Positions 1 to 10,106 of a DNA stretch of 64,000 nucleotides are shown one piece after another; position 1 is the stretch's first letter; the number at the start of each line of letters is the position of its first letter. The stretch is taken from positions 21,696-85,695 of the forward strand of contig CAMBRR010000003.1 in NCBI GenBank assembly GCA_945870315.1, read 5' to 3'. The position numbers and the translations under genes are program-made. Source of the DNA: an uncultured Bacteroidales bacterium (lineage in GTDB: Bacteria; Bacteroidota; Bacteroidia; Bacteroidales; UBA932). The notes under the pieces are model-generated. The model was not told the DNA's origin, searched no databases, and worked only from the letters and a program-made list of their open reading frames with translations.

Positions 1-9
1 TTGATTTTT

Positions 10-720
10 ATGAATATGGAAGACAAATCCGCCATCATTTCGCTCCGCCACACAAACATCACCGGAGGTGATTCCGTCGTTCTTTATGACGTCACGCTTG
101 AAATTTTTCCGGGAGACTTCGTATATATCGTCGGGAAAGTCGGCACCGGCAAGACATCCATAATAAGGACAATCATCGCTGAGACGCCCCTGACCAAGGG
201 CGAGGGAGAGGTATGCGGATATTCCCTCAAAGGGTTGAAAGAGAAGGATATACCGTATCTTAGAAGAAAGTTGGGGGTTGTATTCCAGGATTTCCAGCTC
301 CTGATGGACCGCACGGTCAAGGAAAACCTTTCCTTCGTGCTCAGGGCCACCGGATGGAAAGACGAAAAGGCAATGGAGGACAGGATGCAGGCCGTCCTTG
401 AGGCCGTTGGAATGACACTGAAGGCCCACAAGATGCCACACCAGCTTTCGGGAGGAGAGCAACAGAGAATAGCAATTGCAAGAGCCCTTCTGAATGACCC
501 GCAGGTGATAGTTGCCGATGAGCCGACCGGTAACCTGGATGCTGAGACAGCAGATGGAATAATGCAACTGCTGACTTCAATCAACAGGGACAAAGGCACA
601 GCAGTGATTATGGTCACTCACAACAGACAGATTTTTGAGAAATATCCTGGTCGCATCTTCGAGTGCAAGGATGAAGGTTGCAATGAAAAGGATGAAGGTT
701 GCTTTGAAAATGAACAGTAA
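10..720 (+). CDS. ftsE: FtsE-like ABC transporter ATP-binding protein (start could lie at or before window position 1)
   Basis: Walker [10 protein letters not shown], signature [15 protein letters not shown], Walker [10 protein letters not shown]-loop VTH; size and sequence typical of Bacteroidota FtsE. Confidence 0.8.
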   Translation: MNMEDKSAIISLRHTNITGGDSVVLYDVTLEIFPGDFVYIVGKVGTGKTSIIRTIIAETPLTKGEGEVCGYSLKGLKEKDIPYLRRKLGVVFQDFQLLMDRTVKENLSFVLRATGWKDEKAMEDRMQAVLEAVGMTLKAHKMPHQLSGGEQQRIAIARALLNDPQVIVADEPTGNLDAETADGIMQLLTSINRDKGTAVIMVTHNRQIFEKYPGRIFECKDEGCNEKDEGCFENEQ

Positions 721-1339
721 ATTTGATAATCTGACTCGCTGGTTCAGCGAGAATATGCCTGTTGCGGAGAGCGAGCTTCACTACGATTCGCCCTTCCACC
801 TTCTGATTGCAGTGATATTGTCGGCCCAATGCACCGACAGAAGGGTGAATATGTACACACCTGAGATTTTCAGGAGGTTCCCCGACCCGGCTTCCCTGGC
901 CGCGGCTTCCTTCGAAGAAGTATATGATCTTATCAAGTCCATTTCCTTCCCAAACAACAAGGCAAGACATCTTATCGGGATGGCAAGGAGTCTTGTAAGT
1001 GATTTCGGGGGTGTTGTTCCTGAAGAACCGGAACAGCTGGAGACTCTTCCAGGTGTAGGTCGTAAGACTGCAAATGTCATAGCATCAATAATTTACAACA
1101 AGCCAGTGATTGCAGTTGACACCCACGTTTTCAGGGTTTCCAGAAGGATTGGACTTTCAAGAGGAACAACGGTGGAGGCTGTGGAAAAAGACCTTACCGA
1201 AGGTTTCGCTCCCCAGCTTCGCCCCAAGGCTCACCACTGGCTCATCCTGCACGGCAGATATGTGTGTACGGCCCGCAAACCCAAGTGCGAAGAATGTGGT
1301 ATCCGAGAATGGTGTGACGAATTCATTCTCAACAGATGA
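710..1339 (+). CDS. nth: Endonuclease III (DNA glycosylase/AP lyase)
   Basis: HhH motif LPGVGRKTANVI, VDTHVFRVSRR, C-terminal Fe-S ligands C-x6-C-x2-C-x5-C; ATG at 710 gives MNSKFDNL and overlaps the ftsE stop region. Confidence 0.93.
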   Translation: MNSKFDNLTRWFSENMPVAESELHYDSPFHLLIAVILSAQCTDRRVNMYTPEIFRRFPDPASLAAASFEEVYDLIKSISFPNNKARHLIGMARSLVSDFGGVVPEEPEQLETLPGVGRKTANVIASIIYNKPVIAVDTHVFRVSRRIGLSRGTTVEAVEKDLTEGFAPQLRPKAHHWLILHGRYVCTARKPKCEECGIREWCDEFILNR

Positions 1340-3009
1340 ACAGGAAGCGCTTCCATCTCCTGCCCAACCAGAAGAATGGGCTGCCACTTCAAGAGGATGC
1401 ACTGCCAGGCGGAGGGTTTACCAATCCGTTCAGATATATTCCCTGCAAAGCCGTTCTGTCCGCAGCAAGGGAAGTCATTTCCACCATCGACTCCGACTCG
1501 ATCCTTTCGAAGGACTTTGCCCAGGGAAAGATGCTGGGGGTTCTCATCGTGAGGAATCATCAGGGAGAGACCGGATACTTGTGCGGATTCTCCGGGAATG
1601 TAGGCGGAAGAAGCCAGATAGAAGGGTTTGTACCGCCAATTTTCGACCTCACAAACCCTGATGGACATTTTAAAAAGCTGGAGGCGGAGATTTCATCAAT
1701 AAACGAAAAGATTCGCCTGATGGAGAGTGACCCCAGGCTGGATTCCATCCTTCACGAACTTTCCTCCTGCGAGACCGAGGCTGAAAAGGAAATTGCAGCC
1801 GCAAGGGCATCGATGGCCGAGGCCCGACGCAGACGGGATTCAATCAGAGCATCTTACAGTCGGGAGAACATAGATGAAAGAGATGGAAACAGGGAGGACA
1901 TACTGGCCATTCTGGAAAGGGAAAGCCAACACGAGAAGGCAGAATTTGCCAGGTTGAAAAAACGTTGGAAAGAAAGGATAGGCACAATCAAGGCAGCGGC
2001 AAAAGCCATCACCGATGAAATACTTGGAATGAAATCCGTCCGAAGGGAAATGTCTGACCAACTGCAAAGGTGGATATTCCATCAATATAGGGTTCACAAT
2101 ATTCTGGGGCAGGAGGCATCCATATGGGAGGTATTCGCCGAAAAAGGGCTTGTTCCTCCTGGAGGCACCGGGGACTGCGCAGCTCCGAAACTACTGGAAT
2201 ATGCATTCCGCAACAACCTTCAGCCGCTAGCAATGGGGGAATTCTGGTATGGGACCTCGCCTGATACTGGGGTCAGGGTTCACGGCCATTTCTATCCGTC
2301 CTGCACTTCCAAATGCGGTCCGCTTCTTGGCTATATGATGAAGGGACTTCATATTCAAGATGACATCACCTTCGAATGCGACCGGAAGCCCGCCATAATG
2401 CATTATGACAAGGACATCATCGTTGCCGTGAAGCCCTCAGGTATGCCTTCCGTTCCGGGCCTTGACAACAGGGTGTCCCTTCAGGAATGGCTGTCGGCGG
2501 AAACTGGAGGCGAAGTCCTTGCAGTCCACAGACTTGATATGGACACCTGCGGGGTTATGGTATTTGCAAGGAACACCTCCAGCCAGGCCTTCCTGCAATC
2601 ACAATTTGAAAAGCGCACAGTCAAGAAGGTATATCTGGCACGTCTTTGCCCCGGGGACATCCCCCAAGAAGGCAAGATAGAGCTTCCGCTGAGTCCTGAT
2701 TACGATGAAAGGCCTCGGCAGAAGGTGGATTTATCAAATGGGAAGGAAACTGTCACCCTGTACCGTATGATTGAGAAATATCCGGACGGTTCCACCCTCG
2801 TTGAATTCCATCCCCTCACCGGCAGGACTCACCAGCTGAGAGTTCATTCCGCACACCCACTCGGACTTGGCTGTCCGATAGAAGGAGACCTCCTCTACGG
2901 AGGATGCTCACTTTCCTGTGCGAAAGTCACAAAACTGCACCTTCAAGCCAAATCCATCTCCTTCATTCATCCGGGAAGCAGAGAGACTCTCGTGTTCGAT
3001 ATGGGATAA
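1336..3009 (+). CDS. RluA-family pseudouridine synthase with long N-terminal extension
   Basis: C-terminal half has VHRLDMDTCGVMVFARN and PLTGRTHQLRVHSAHPLG; about 340 aa N-terminal extension with a charged coiled-coil-like stretch; ATGA overlap with nth. Confidence 0.88.
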   Translation: MNRKRFHLLPNQKNGLPLQEDALPGGGFTNPFRYIPCKAVLSAAREVISTIDSDSILSKDFAQGKMLGVLIVRNHQGETGYLCGFSGNVGGRSQIEGFVPPIFDLTNPDGHFKKLEAEISSINEKIRLMESDPRLDSILHELSSCETEAEKEIAAARASMAEARRRRDSIRASYSRENIDERDGNREDILAILERESQHEKAEFARLKKRWKERIGTIKAAAKAITDEILGMKSVRREMSDQLQRWIFHQYRVHNILGQEASIWEVFAEKGLVPPGGTGDCAAPKLLEYAFRNNLQPLAMGEFWYGTSPDTGVRVHGHFYPSCTSKCGPLLGYMMKGLHIQDDITFECDRKPAIMHYDKDIIVAVKPSGMPSVPGLDNRVSLQEWLSAETGGEVLAVHRLDMDTCGVMVFARNTSSQAFLQSQFEKRTVKKVYLARLCPGDIPQEGKIELPLSPDYDERPRQKVDLSNGKETVTLYRMIEKYPDGSTLVEFHPLTGRTHQLRVHSAHPLGLGCPIEGDLLYGGCSLSCAKVTKLHLQAKSISFIHPGSRETLVFDMG

Positions 3010-3041
3010 AAAAAAGACGACTGCCTTGCAGTCATCTTTTT
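3009..3041. terminator. Bidirectional hairpin terminator between convergent rluA-like gene and rpmE2
   Basis: A-run, gacgactgc-ctt-gcagtcatc hairpin, T-run. Confidence 0.75.
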
Positions 3042-3063
3042 GGGTACCGTATGTAGAGAAGAA

Positions 3064-3315
3064 TTATTTCTTCTTGCTTGCGTATCTCTGGTAGAATTTG
3101 TCAACGCGTCCTGCGGTGTCAACGAGTTTCATCTTACCGGTGTAGAATGGGTGAGATGTGTTGGAAATCTCGAGTTTCACTACTGGGTATTCAACACCTT
3201 CAATCTCAATGGTCTCTCTGGTGTTGGCGCAGGAACGGGTGATGAACACCTGGTCATTTGACATATCCTTGAAAGCTACAAGACGGTAGGTTTCGGGATG
3301 CAATCCTTTTTTCAT
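3064..3315 (-). CDS. rpmE2: 50S ribosomal protein L31 type B
   Basis: 83 aa MKKGLHPETYRLVAFKDMSNDQVFITRS..SHPFYTGKMKLVDTAGRVDKFYQRY, classic type B L31. Confidence 0.95.
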   Translation of the reverse strand: MKKGLHPETYRLVAFKDMSNDQVFITRSCANTRETIEIEGVEYPVVKLEISNTSHPFYTGKMKLVDTAGRVDKFYQRYASKKK

Positions 3316-3397
3316 ATCAATAAAAATTAGTTAACTATTTTTTCGAGCCGCGAATTTAGATGTAATTTTTGAAATATCCAATTATTTCGCAAATTAT

Positions 3398-4468
3398 CTA
3401 CTTGATCCGGTATGGCTGGTCCTCGTATATGGTGAACTTCTTGGCTTTACGAATCCATTTCTGCTCCTCTACCTTGATATATTCACGAGTTTCAAGAGCA
3501 TCGGCAGCCCCATTGATGTATTTCCACATCATATCATCGGAAAGTTTGGCCTGGAAGCCGTCTTCAAAACGGAATTCAGGGTACCTGCTTTTGAAATACC
3601 TCAACAGTTGGAGGGTATGCAGAAGAGAATGATATTCCACGCCCGGTTCCAGCATTATCTGGTAGCCATAACACCTCTGACCGCTGTAACGGCCATAAGC
3701 CGGAGTAAAGGAGCAAGGCCTGAGCATTGCGCCCTCTGCAACAGGAACAATCTCAGTATGAGCAGTTTTCACAAAAGGAGCTCCTATGTATTCGTAAGGT
3801 CTGGCTGTTCCGAGTCCCGGAGTGATGTTGGTATTGTTCCACAGCCCGCCGCCACTGTAAAGGTCGCAGGTGAACAATCCCGGAATATCTGAACAGGGAG
3901 CAATGGTCCAAGGCATCAGCTGTGTATTGGCATCAGTTGCAAGGGCTGAAATGACATGGATAGGAAACTTTGCACCTATCTCGTTGGCATATAAATTGAC
4001 AAGTTCGCCAAGGGTAAGTCCGTGACGGTGAGGAATTTTCGGAACGAATTGCTCTACCTCAGAGGCAGATGGCATAGAACCCTCAACCGTCCTTCCCGCA
4101 GGATTGATATGGTCCACCACATACAAAGATGGAGCATCATCCTTAAGTTCCTTGAGAACCTGCATCAACTTGAAGACATCCTTGGTATAGTTGAAATACC
4201 GCGAACCAACATCCTGAATCTCAACGACCACCGCATTGAGTTCCTTCACCTGGTCCAGAGTGAATTCAATATGGTTGGTTGACGGGGTCAGTTCAGTATC
4301 CCTCGGAGAAAAAACCGTATGGAGGTTGCCTCTTGTGCGGAAGATATCCCAAAGGTATTCTCCCCTGGAAACATTCCAGCTGTTCTGCGTGCAAAAGCAG
4401 CCGACACGCCCTTCCAGAAGGGCCTTGTCAAGCTGCTCGTGTATCGGTGTAGTCCTGAACGAAAACAT
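3398..4468 (-). CDS. DUF1343 (NamZ-like) family protein without signal peptide
   Basis: VVEIQDVGSRYFNY, VVDHINPAGRTVEGSMP, HGLTLGELVNLYANE, GLGTARPYEYIGAPFV motifs of DUF1343. Confidence 0.85.
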   Translation of the reverse strand: MFSFRTTPIHEQLDKALLEGRVGCFCTQNSWNVSRGEYLWDIFRTRGNLHTVFSPRDTELTPSTNHIEFTLDQVKELNAVVVEIQDVGSRYFNYTKDVFKLMQVLKELKDDAPSLYVVDHINPAGRTVEGSMPSASEVEQFVPKIPHRHGLTLGELVNLYANEIGAKFPIHVISALATDANTQLMPWTIAPCSDIPGLFTCDLYSGGGLWNNTNITPGLGTARPYEYIGAPFVKTAHTEIVPVAEGAMLRPCSFTPAYGRYSGQRCYGYQIMLEPGVEYHSLLHTLQLLRYFKSRYPEFRFEDGFQAKLSDDMMWKYINGAADALETREYIKVEEQKWIRKAKKFTIYEDQPYRIK

Positions 4469-5919
4469 TAGCCAATGATTTTTTCGGCGATGCCGATAAT
4501 CTGCTGAGCAAGAGCGTCAGCGGCCTGTGCATCAGCGGCTTCAGCATAGATGCGGATAATCGGTTCAGTATTGGACTTGCGCAGATGAACCCATTCCTTG
4601 CGGGACTCGAAAGAAATCTTCACGCCGTCAACAGTATTGATATCCTCAGATGCATAAACCTTCTTGATTTCATCCAAAATCTTGTCTATGAGCGCCTTGT
4701 CGGAAAGCTGAATCTTATTCTTGGCAATCACGTAACGAGGATAGGTAGCAAGAAGTTCCGACACCTTCATCTTCTTGTAAGCGAGGTTTGTAAGGAAAAG
4801 AGCGACGCCTACCATTGCATCACGGCCATAATGCAGGGCTGGATAGATTACACCTCCATTGCCCTCTCCTCCTATAAGAGCGCCACATTCCTTCATCTTG
4901 GTAGTTACGTTGACCTCACCTACGGCAGCAGCGAAATATTCTCCGCTGTATTTCTCCGTAACATCACGCAAAGCCCTTGAAGATGAGAGGTTTGAAGATG
5001 TTGCAAGGCTATACGGAGCAGTGACTTCCTCAATGGATTTGCCGGTATTGAGAGCCTCATTGTAAGCCCTTCCAAGCAGATAATCAGCCACACTGACAAG
5101 GGTATATTCCTCTCCGAAAGGTTTTCCATCCTCACATATGAGTGCCAGACGGTCAACATCCGGATCCACTGAAATTCCAAGGTCAGCCTTATTGGCGACA
5201 ACTGCATTACACAACTCCACCAGGTTGGCAGGCAGCGGTTCAGGATTGTGGGCGAACTGGCCTGTCGGCTCGCAGTTTACCATTACGCACTCGACACCGA
5301 GTCTTTCAAGAAGACGTGGCATTATGATTCCACCCACGGAATTAACCGCATCCAGGGCGACCTTGAAATGGGCATTTCTGATTGCCTCCACATCCACTGC
5401 GTCAAGTGCAAGAACGGCATCCAGATGCTCATCCGTAAAATCTCTCTCTTCAATCACGCCGAGTGAATCCACGTCTGCAAAGTTAAAGTCCTCTTTCTCA
5501 GCGCATTCCAAAATGGCAGCGCCTTCCTCAGCATTGAGAAACTCACCCTTTTCATTCAGAAGTTTGAGCGCATTCCACTGTTTTGGATTATGTGAAGCTG
5601 TGAGGATGATTCCACCGTCGGCCTGAGCAAAAACCACAGCCATCTCAGTAGTAGGTGTTGATGCAAAGCCCGCCTTGACCACATCCACTCCGCAGGCAAT
5701 CAGAGAACCGCACACGAGCTGCTCGACCATCTCGCCGGAAAGTCTTGCGTCCTTTCCCACAACTACCTTGTATCTCTCCCCTGCCGGTTTTGGACGGCGC
5801 TCCCGGAGTTTTTCACAATATGCATATGTAAATTTTACGATATCGATTGGAGAAAGACCTTCTCCCGGTGCTCCGCCAATGGTTCCGCGGATGCCTGAAA
5901 TGGATTTAATCAGTGTCAT
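4468..5919 (-). CDS. glmM: Phosphoglucosamine mutase / phosphohexomutase family
   Basis: MTLIKSISGIRGTIGG start, active-site TASHNPKQWNALK, metal loop DPDVDRLAL, GGEGNGGVI; start chosen at internal Met. Confidence 0.85.
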   Translation of the reverse strand: MTLIKSISGIRGTIGGAPGEGLSPIDIVKFTYAYCEKLRERRPKPAGERYKVVVGKDARLSGEMVEQLVCGSLIACGVDVVKAGFASTPTTEMAVVFAQADGGIILTASHNPKQWNALKLLNEKGEFLNAEEGAAILECAEKEDFNFADVDSLGVIEERDFTDEHLDAVLALDAVDVEAIRNAHFKVALDAVNSVGGIIMPRLLERLGVECVMVNCEPTGQFAHNPEPLPANLVELCNAVVANKADLGISVDPDVDRLALICEDGKPFGEEYTLVSVADYLLGRAYNEALNTGKSIEEVTAPYSLATSSNLSSSRALRDVTEKYSGEYFAAAVGEVNVTTKMKECGALIGGEGNGGVIYPALHYGRDAMVGVALFLTNLAYKKMKVSELLATYPRYVIAKNKIQLSDKALIDKILDEIKKVYASEDINTVDGVKISFESRKEWVHLRKSNTEPIIRIYAEAADAQAADALAQQIIGIAEKIIG

Positions 5920-6031
5920 ATCTATATAAAATTTATTCGACCCGAACGGGAAGGGCAAAAGTAACCATTTTTATAATATTTTGCAATTCAGGAGGAAATT
6001 CCTATTTTTGCGGCCCGAAAATTCATTTTCA

Positions 6032-6400
6032 ATGAGAGCTTTGTGGACAATTATACTGCTGGTGGTATCGAATGTATTTATGACATTCGCTTGGTACGGT
6101 CACCTGAAACTTCAGGAAATGAAGATTTCAACAAGCTGGCCCCTTATTCTGGTCATTCTGTTTTCCTGGGCCATAGCATTTTTCGAATACTGCGCCCAGG
6201 TTCCGGCAAACCGCATCGGATTCATAGATAACGGAGGTCCGTTCAACCTGATGCAACTCAAAGTTATTCAGGAAGTTATCTCCCTGACAGTGTTCACCCT
6301 CATTGTCACCCTCCTCTTTAAGGGACAAGGGCTGCAATGGAATCACATTGCAGCCTTCGCCTGCCTTATTCTGGCCGTATTCTTCGTATTTCTCAAATAA
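6032..6400 (+). CDS. DMT-like small membrane protein (DUF486 family)
   Basis: MRALWTIILLVVSNVFMTFAWYGHLK...EYCAQVPANRIG, typical DUF486; internal Met chosen downstream of a TATTTTTG promoter-like box. Confidence 0.85.
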   Translation: MRALWTIILLVVSNVFMTFAWYGHLKLQEMKISTSWPLILVILFSWAIAFFEYCAQVPANRIGFIDNGGPFNLMQLKVIQEVISLTVFTLIVTLLFKGQGLQWNHIAAFACLILAVFFVFLK

Positions 6401-6467
6401 GAGGAACTTCGAAGAATGATTTCTCATAAAAATAAATAAAAAAATTTGGAAGTACGGAAAATTTATC

Positions 6468-6475
6468 TACCTTTG
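6468..6475 (+). promoter_or_regulatory. Bacteroidota -7 box (TACCTTTG) for tRNA-Glu, TTTG 19 bp upstream
   Basis: tttg(6445-6448)-N19-tacctttg just upstream of the tRNA. Confidence 0.6.
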
Positions 6476-6492
6476 CAATCCCAAAACAGAAC

Positions 6493-6564
6493 GGTCGGTT
6501 CGTATAACGGTTAGTACTCAAGATTCTCAATCTTGCAATAGGGGTTCGATTCCCCTACCGACTA
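6493..6564 (+). tRNA. tRNA-Glu (anticodon CTC)
   Basis: Cloverleaf: GGTCGGT/ACCGACT acceptor, anticodon stem caaga-ttCTCaa-tcttg, T-arm ggggTTCGATtcccc. Confidence 0.92.
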
Positions 6565-6572
6565 CAACAATA

Positions 6573-6608
6573 GAGGATACTGAGAGTGATTTCGGTATCC
6601 TTTTTTTG
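6573..6608 (+). terminator. Intrinsic terminator downstream of tRNA-Glu
   Basis: aggatac...gtatcct followed by T-run. Confidence 0.7.
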
Positions 6609-6661
6609 GCATTTTCGTGTATTATACCCATATTTGTATGTAATATGACACGAGTATCCGA

Positions 6662-7240
6662 ATGAAACTGATAAGAACGGAAATAGATGGGGTAATGATC
6701 GTAGAACCACGCTTGTTCAAGGATGAAAGAGGCTATTTCTTCGAATCATTTTCCCTAAGGGATTTTGCCAGACTTATGGGCGAGGTGAACGGAAGCCGGG
6801 ACCTGTGGAACGGGCAATTCGTACAGGATAATGAAAGTGCATCCACATATGGCGTTGTGCGTGGCCTGCATTTCCAGAAAGACCCTCACTCACAGGCAAA
6901 ACTGGTAAGGGTTGTCGAAGGTGCAGTGTTGGATGTAGCCGTGGACATACGCAAAAATTCACCTACCTTCGGAAAACACTTTGCAATCGAACTGACAGCA
7001 GAGAATCACCTGCAGCTTTTCATACCGAAAGGCTTTGCCCACGGGTTTTCCGTCTTGAGTCCAAGAGCGGTCTTTCAGTATAAATGCGATGATTATTATG
7101 CCCCTGAAACGGAGGGAGCCATCGCTTGGGACGATCCAGACCTGGGCATAGACTGGAAGATTCCACAAAAGGACATCATCCTCTCCCCCAAGGACAGTTC
7201 CCACCCGAGGCTGAAAGATGCTCCGTGGCTATTCATATAA
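6662..7240 (+). CDS. rfbC: dTDP-4-dehydrorhamnose 3,5-epimerase
   Basis: FKDERGYFFESF, VRGLHFQKDPHSQAKLVRVVEGAVLDVAVDIRKNSPTFG, FIPKGFAHGFSVLS. Confidence 0.96.
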   Translation: MKLIRTEIDGVMIVEPRLFKDERGYFFESFSLRDFARLMGEVNGSRDLWNGQFVQDNESASTYGVVRGLHFQKDPHSQAKLVRVVEGAVLDVAVDIRKNSPTFGKHFAIELTAENHLQLFIPKGFAHGFSVLSPRAVFQYKCDDYYAPETEGAIAWDDPDLGIDWKIPQKDIILSPKDSSHPRLKDAPWLFI

Positions 7241-7258
7241 CTGAACAAACAATTCATT

Positions 7259-8143
7259 ATGAAAGGTATAGTACTCGCAGGTGGCTCAGGGACAAGACTT
7301 TATCCCATCACCAAGGGCGTGAGCAAGCAACTTCTCCCCATCTTTGACAAACCGATGGTATATTATCCCATTTCCACATTGATGCAAGCTGGAATCAGGG
7401 ATATCCTCATCATATCAACCCCTGCCGATCTTCCTATGTTCAAAAGACTGCTCTCTAACGGGCAGGAACTCGGAGTCAGGTTCTCCTATGCAGAGCAGCC
7501 ATCTCCTGACGGCTTGGCTCAGGCATTCATAATCGGGGAGGAATTCATAGGGAAAGACGATGTCTGTCTAATTCTGGGAGACAATATCTTTCACGGCAGC
7601 GGATTTGCCACAATGCTCAGACAAGCGGCGCTGCAGGCTAATGAAATGGCGACAGTCTTCGGATACCGTGTCAGCGACCCTGAGAGATACGGAGTTGCAG
7701 AGTTCGATTCAGAAGGCCGGTGCATCTCCATCGAAGAGAAACCGAAGCATCCGAAGTCAAATTATGCAGTCACGGGACTGTATTTCTATCCAAACGAAGT
7801 CGTTGAAATTGCCAAGTCCATCAAGCCTTCTGCCAGAGGCGAACTAGAAATCACATCGGTCAATCAGGAATTTCTCAACAGAGGCAAGTTGAAGGTGCAG
7901 ACACTTGCGCGAGGATTCGCCTGGCTCGACACCGGTACCCACGACTCGCTTTCGGAAGCTTCCACCTTTATCGAAGTCATCGAAAAAAGGCAGGGCCTGA
8001 AAGTAGGGTGCCTTGAAGAAATAGCATTCAGGAACGGCTGGATAGACAGGGAAACCCTGCTGCGCTCGGCAAAGATTATGTCGTCCAATCAATATGGCCG
8101 CTACCTTGCCTATCTGGCAGAAAATCCGGAGGAAAAGTTATGA
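7259..8143 (+). CDS. rfbA: Glucose-1-phosphate thymidylyltransferase
   Basis: [47 protein letters not shown]. Confidence 0.97.
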   Translation: MKGIVLAGGSGTRLYPITKGVSKQLLPIFDKPMVYYPISTLMQAGIRDILIISTPADLPMFKRLLSNGQELGVRFSYAEQPSPDGLAQAFIIGEEFIGKDDVCLILGDNIFHGSGFATMLRQAALQANEMATVFGYRVSDPERYGVAEFDSEGRCISIEEKPKHPKSNYAVTGLYFYPNEVVEIAKSIKPSARGELEITSVNQEFLNRGKLKVQTLARGFAWLDTGTHDSLSEASTFIEVIEKRQGLKVGCLEEIAFRNGWIDRETLLRSAKIMSSNQYGRYLAYLAENPEEKL

Positions 8144-9027
8144 AAATACTCGTTACAGGAGCCCTCGGACAACTAGGCACCTGGATAAGACGGCTAACTG
8201 CCGGCAACAACCATTACATATTCACCGATATCACACCTGCGGAGAACGTCCTTACGCTTGACATCACAAACGGAACAGAGGTACAGTCCTTTGTACGCAA
8301 CAATAATATAGGTCTCATTGTCAACTGTGCAGCCTACACAAATGTCGAGAAGGCGGAGGATGATGCAGAAACCTGTTTCCGCATCAACAGGGACGGTCCA
8401 GCCAACCTTGCTCAGGCAATGGCATCTGTCGGAGGCACCCTCATCCACATATCCACCGATTATGTATTCAGCGGAAAGAACGACAGCCGCCCCCTGCTGG
8501 AAGAGGATTGCGCCGAACCCCTAGGGATTTACGGAAAAAGCAAGCTCGCGGCAGAGGAAGCCATTCGTGATAGCGGATGCAAGTATTTGATATTCAGGAC
8601 TGCCTGGTTGTATAGCGAATTCGGAAGGAACTTCGTCAAGACGATGATGTCTCTTATGAAAGAGGGCAAAGCCATCAAGGTTGTGAATGACCAATGGGGA
8701 AGCCCGACCTATGCAAGGGACCTTGCAGAGGCCATAGTTCAAATCATCTCAAGCGGCAAATCCAGCGTCGACAGCGGCATATGGCACTTCACCGATGAAG
8801 GTGCCATCACCTGGTTCGACTTCGCAAAAGAAATATCCGCTATTGGAGAATATGCTTCCTGTAGCATAACTCCATGCAGCACAAAGGAATACCCGACAAA
8901 AGCAGCCCGACCGGCATATTCGGTTCTGGATAAGAGCAAATTCAAGAGAACATTTGATTCAGAAATCCCGCAATGGAGAGAATCCCTGAAAAAATGTATG
9001 GACAACATTCGTGAATGGAAAATATGA
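8140..9027 (+). CDS. rfbD: dTDP-4-dehydrorhamnose reductase
   Basis: [37 protein letters not shown] overlap with rfbA. Confidence 0.95.
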   Translation: MKILVTGALGQLGTWIRRLTAGNNHYIFTDITPAENVLTLDITNGTEVQSFVRNNNIGLIVNCAAYTNVEKAEDDAETCFRINRDGPANLAQAMASVGGTLIHISTDYVFSGKNDSRPLLEEDCAEPLGIYGKSKLAAEEAIRDSGCKYLIFRTAWLYSEFGRNFVKTMMSLMKEGKAIKVVNDQWGSPTYARDLAEAIVQIISSGKSSVDSGIWHFTDEGAITWFDFAKEISAIGEYASCSITPCSTKEYPTKAARPAYSVLDKSKFKRTFDSEIPQWRESLKKCMDNIREWKI

Positions 9028-10106
9028 GCAGAAATATTTTAATCACAGGGGGCGCCGGTTTCATAGGAAGCAATGCCGTGCGCCACTTTGTCAACAAATA
9101 CCCTCATTACAAGATTGTCAACCTTGATGCGCTGACCTATGCAGGCAATCTTGCCAACCTGAAGGACATCGAAGGCAGGGACAATTATGAATTCGTAAAG
9201 ATGGACATCTGCGACTTCGAAGCAGTTTCCACCCTGATAAGAGACAAGAAGATTGACGGCATCATCCATCTTGCCGCAGAGAGCCACGTGGACAGGTCCA
9301 TCGCCGATCCGTTCACCTTTGCAAGAACCAACATAATGGGGACCTTGAGTCTTCTTCAGGCAGCCAAAAATTACTGGCAACCAATGGGTTGGATTTCCGA
9401 ATCAGGAGCAGGTTGCAAATTCTACCACATCTCCACCGATGAAGTCTATGGCACCCTCAGCCCGGAAGAACCGGAAGTCCTCTTCACGGAAGACACTCCG
9501 TATTCCCCACATTCGCCATATTCAGCATCCAAGGCATCTTCCGATCACTTTGTAAGGGCATTCCACGACACATACGGGATGCCTACAGTCATCACCAACT
9601 GCTCCAACAACTACGGTCCCAATCAATTCCCGGAAAAACTTATCCCATTGTTCATCAACAACATAGTGGAAAGAAAGCCCCTTCCGGTCTACGGGAAAGG
9701 AGAAAACATCCGTGATTGGCTCTATGTCGCGGATCACGTCGAAGCGATGGACCTGGTATTCCACAAAGGCGAGAGCGGACGGACCTACAACATAGGCGGC
9801 ATGAACGAACGTACCAACATAGAACTTGTCAAAGCCTTGATACAGACCACTGACCGGCTCCTCGGAAGGCAAGAAGGCGAAGACCTCGGACTCATACACT
9901 TTGTCACCGACCGCCCCGGCCACGATGCAAGATATGCAATCGACTCGTCAAGGCTCCGGGAAGAGTTGGGATGGAAACCGGCGGTATCATTCAATGAAGG
10001 ACTTGAGAAGACAGTAAGATGGTACCTGGACAACAAAGAATGGTTGGAACAGGTCACAAGCGGCGAATATGCCGAATACTACGAAAAGATGTACAGTAAC
10101 CGATGA
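9024..10106 (+). CDS. rfbB: dTDP-glucose 4,6-dehydratase
   Basis: [50 protein letters not shown] overlap with rfbD. Confidence 0.96.
   Translation: MSRNILITGGAGFIGSNAVRHFVNKYPHYKIVNLDALTYAGNLANLKDIEGRDNYEFVKMDICDFEAVSTLIRDKKIDGIIHLAAESHVDRSIADPFTFARTNIMGTLSLLQAAKNYWQPMGWISESGAGCKFYHISTDEVYGTLSPEEPEVLFTEDTPYSPHSPYSASKASSDHFVRAFHDTYGMPTVITNCSNNYGPNQFPEKLIPLFINNIVERKPLPVYGKGENIRDWLYVADHVEAMDLVFHKGESGRTYNIGGMNERTNIELVKALIQTTDRLLGRQEGEDLGLIHFVTDRPGHDARYAIDSSRLREELGWKPAVSFNEGLEKTVRWYLDNKEWLEQVTSGEYAEYYEKMYSNR

Noticed and set aside
84-617. 177-aa antisense ORF across ftsE
   Set aside because: Mirror frame of a well-supported gene with shadow-codon composition (Ser/Pro/Arg-rich), no motif.
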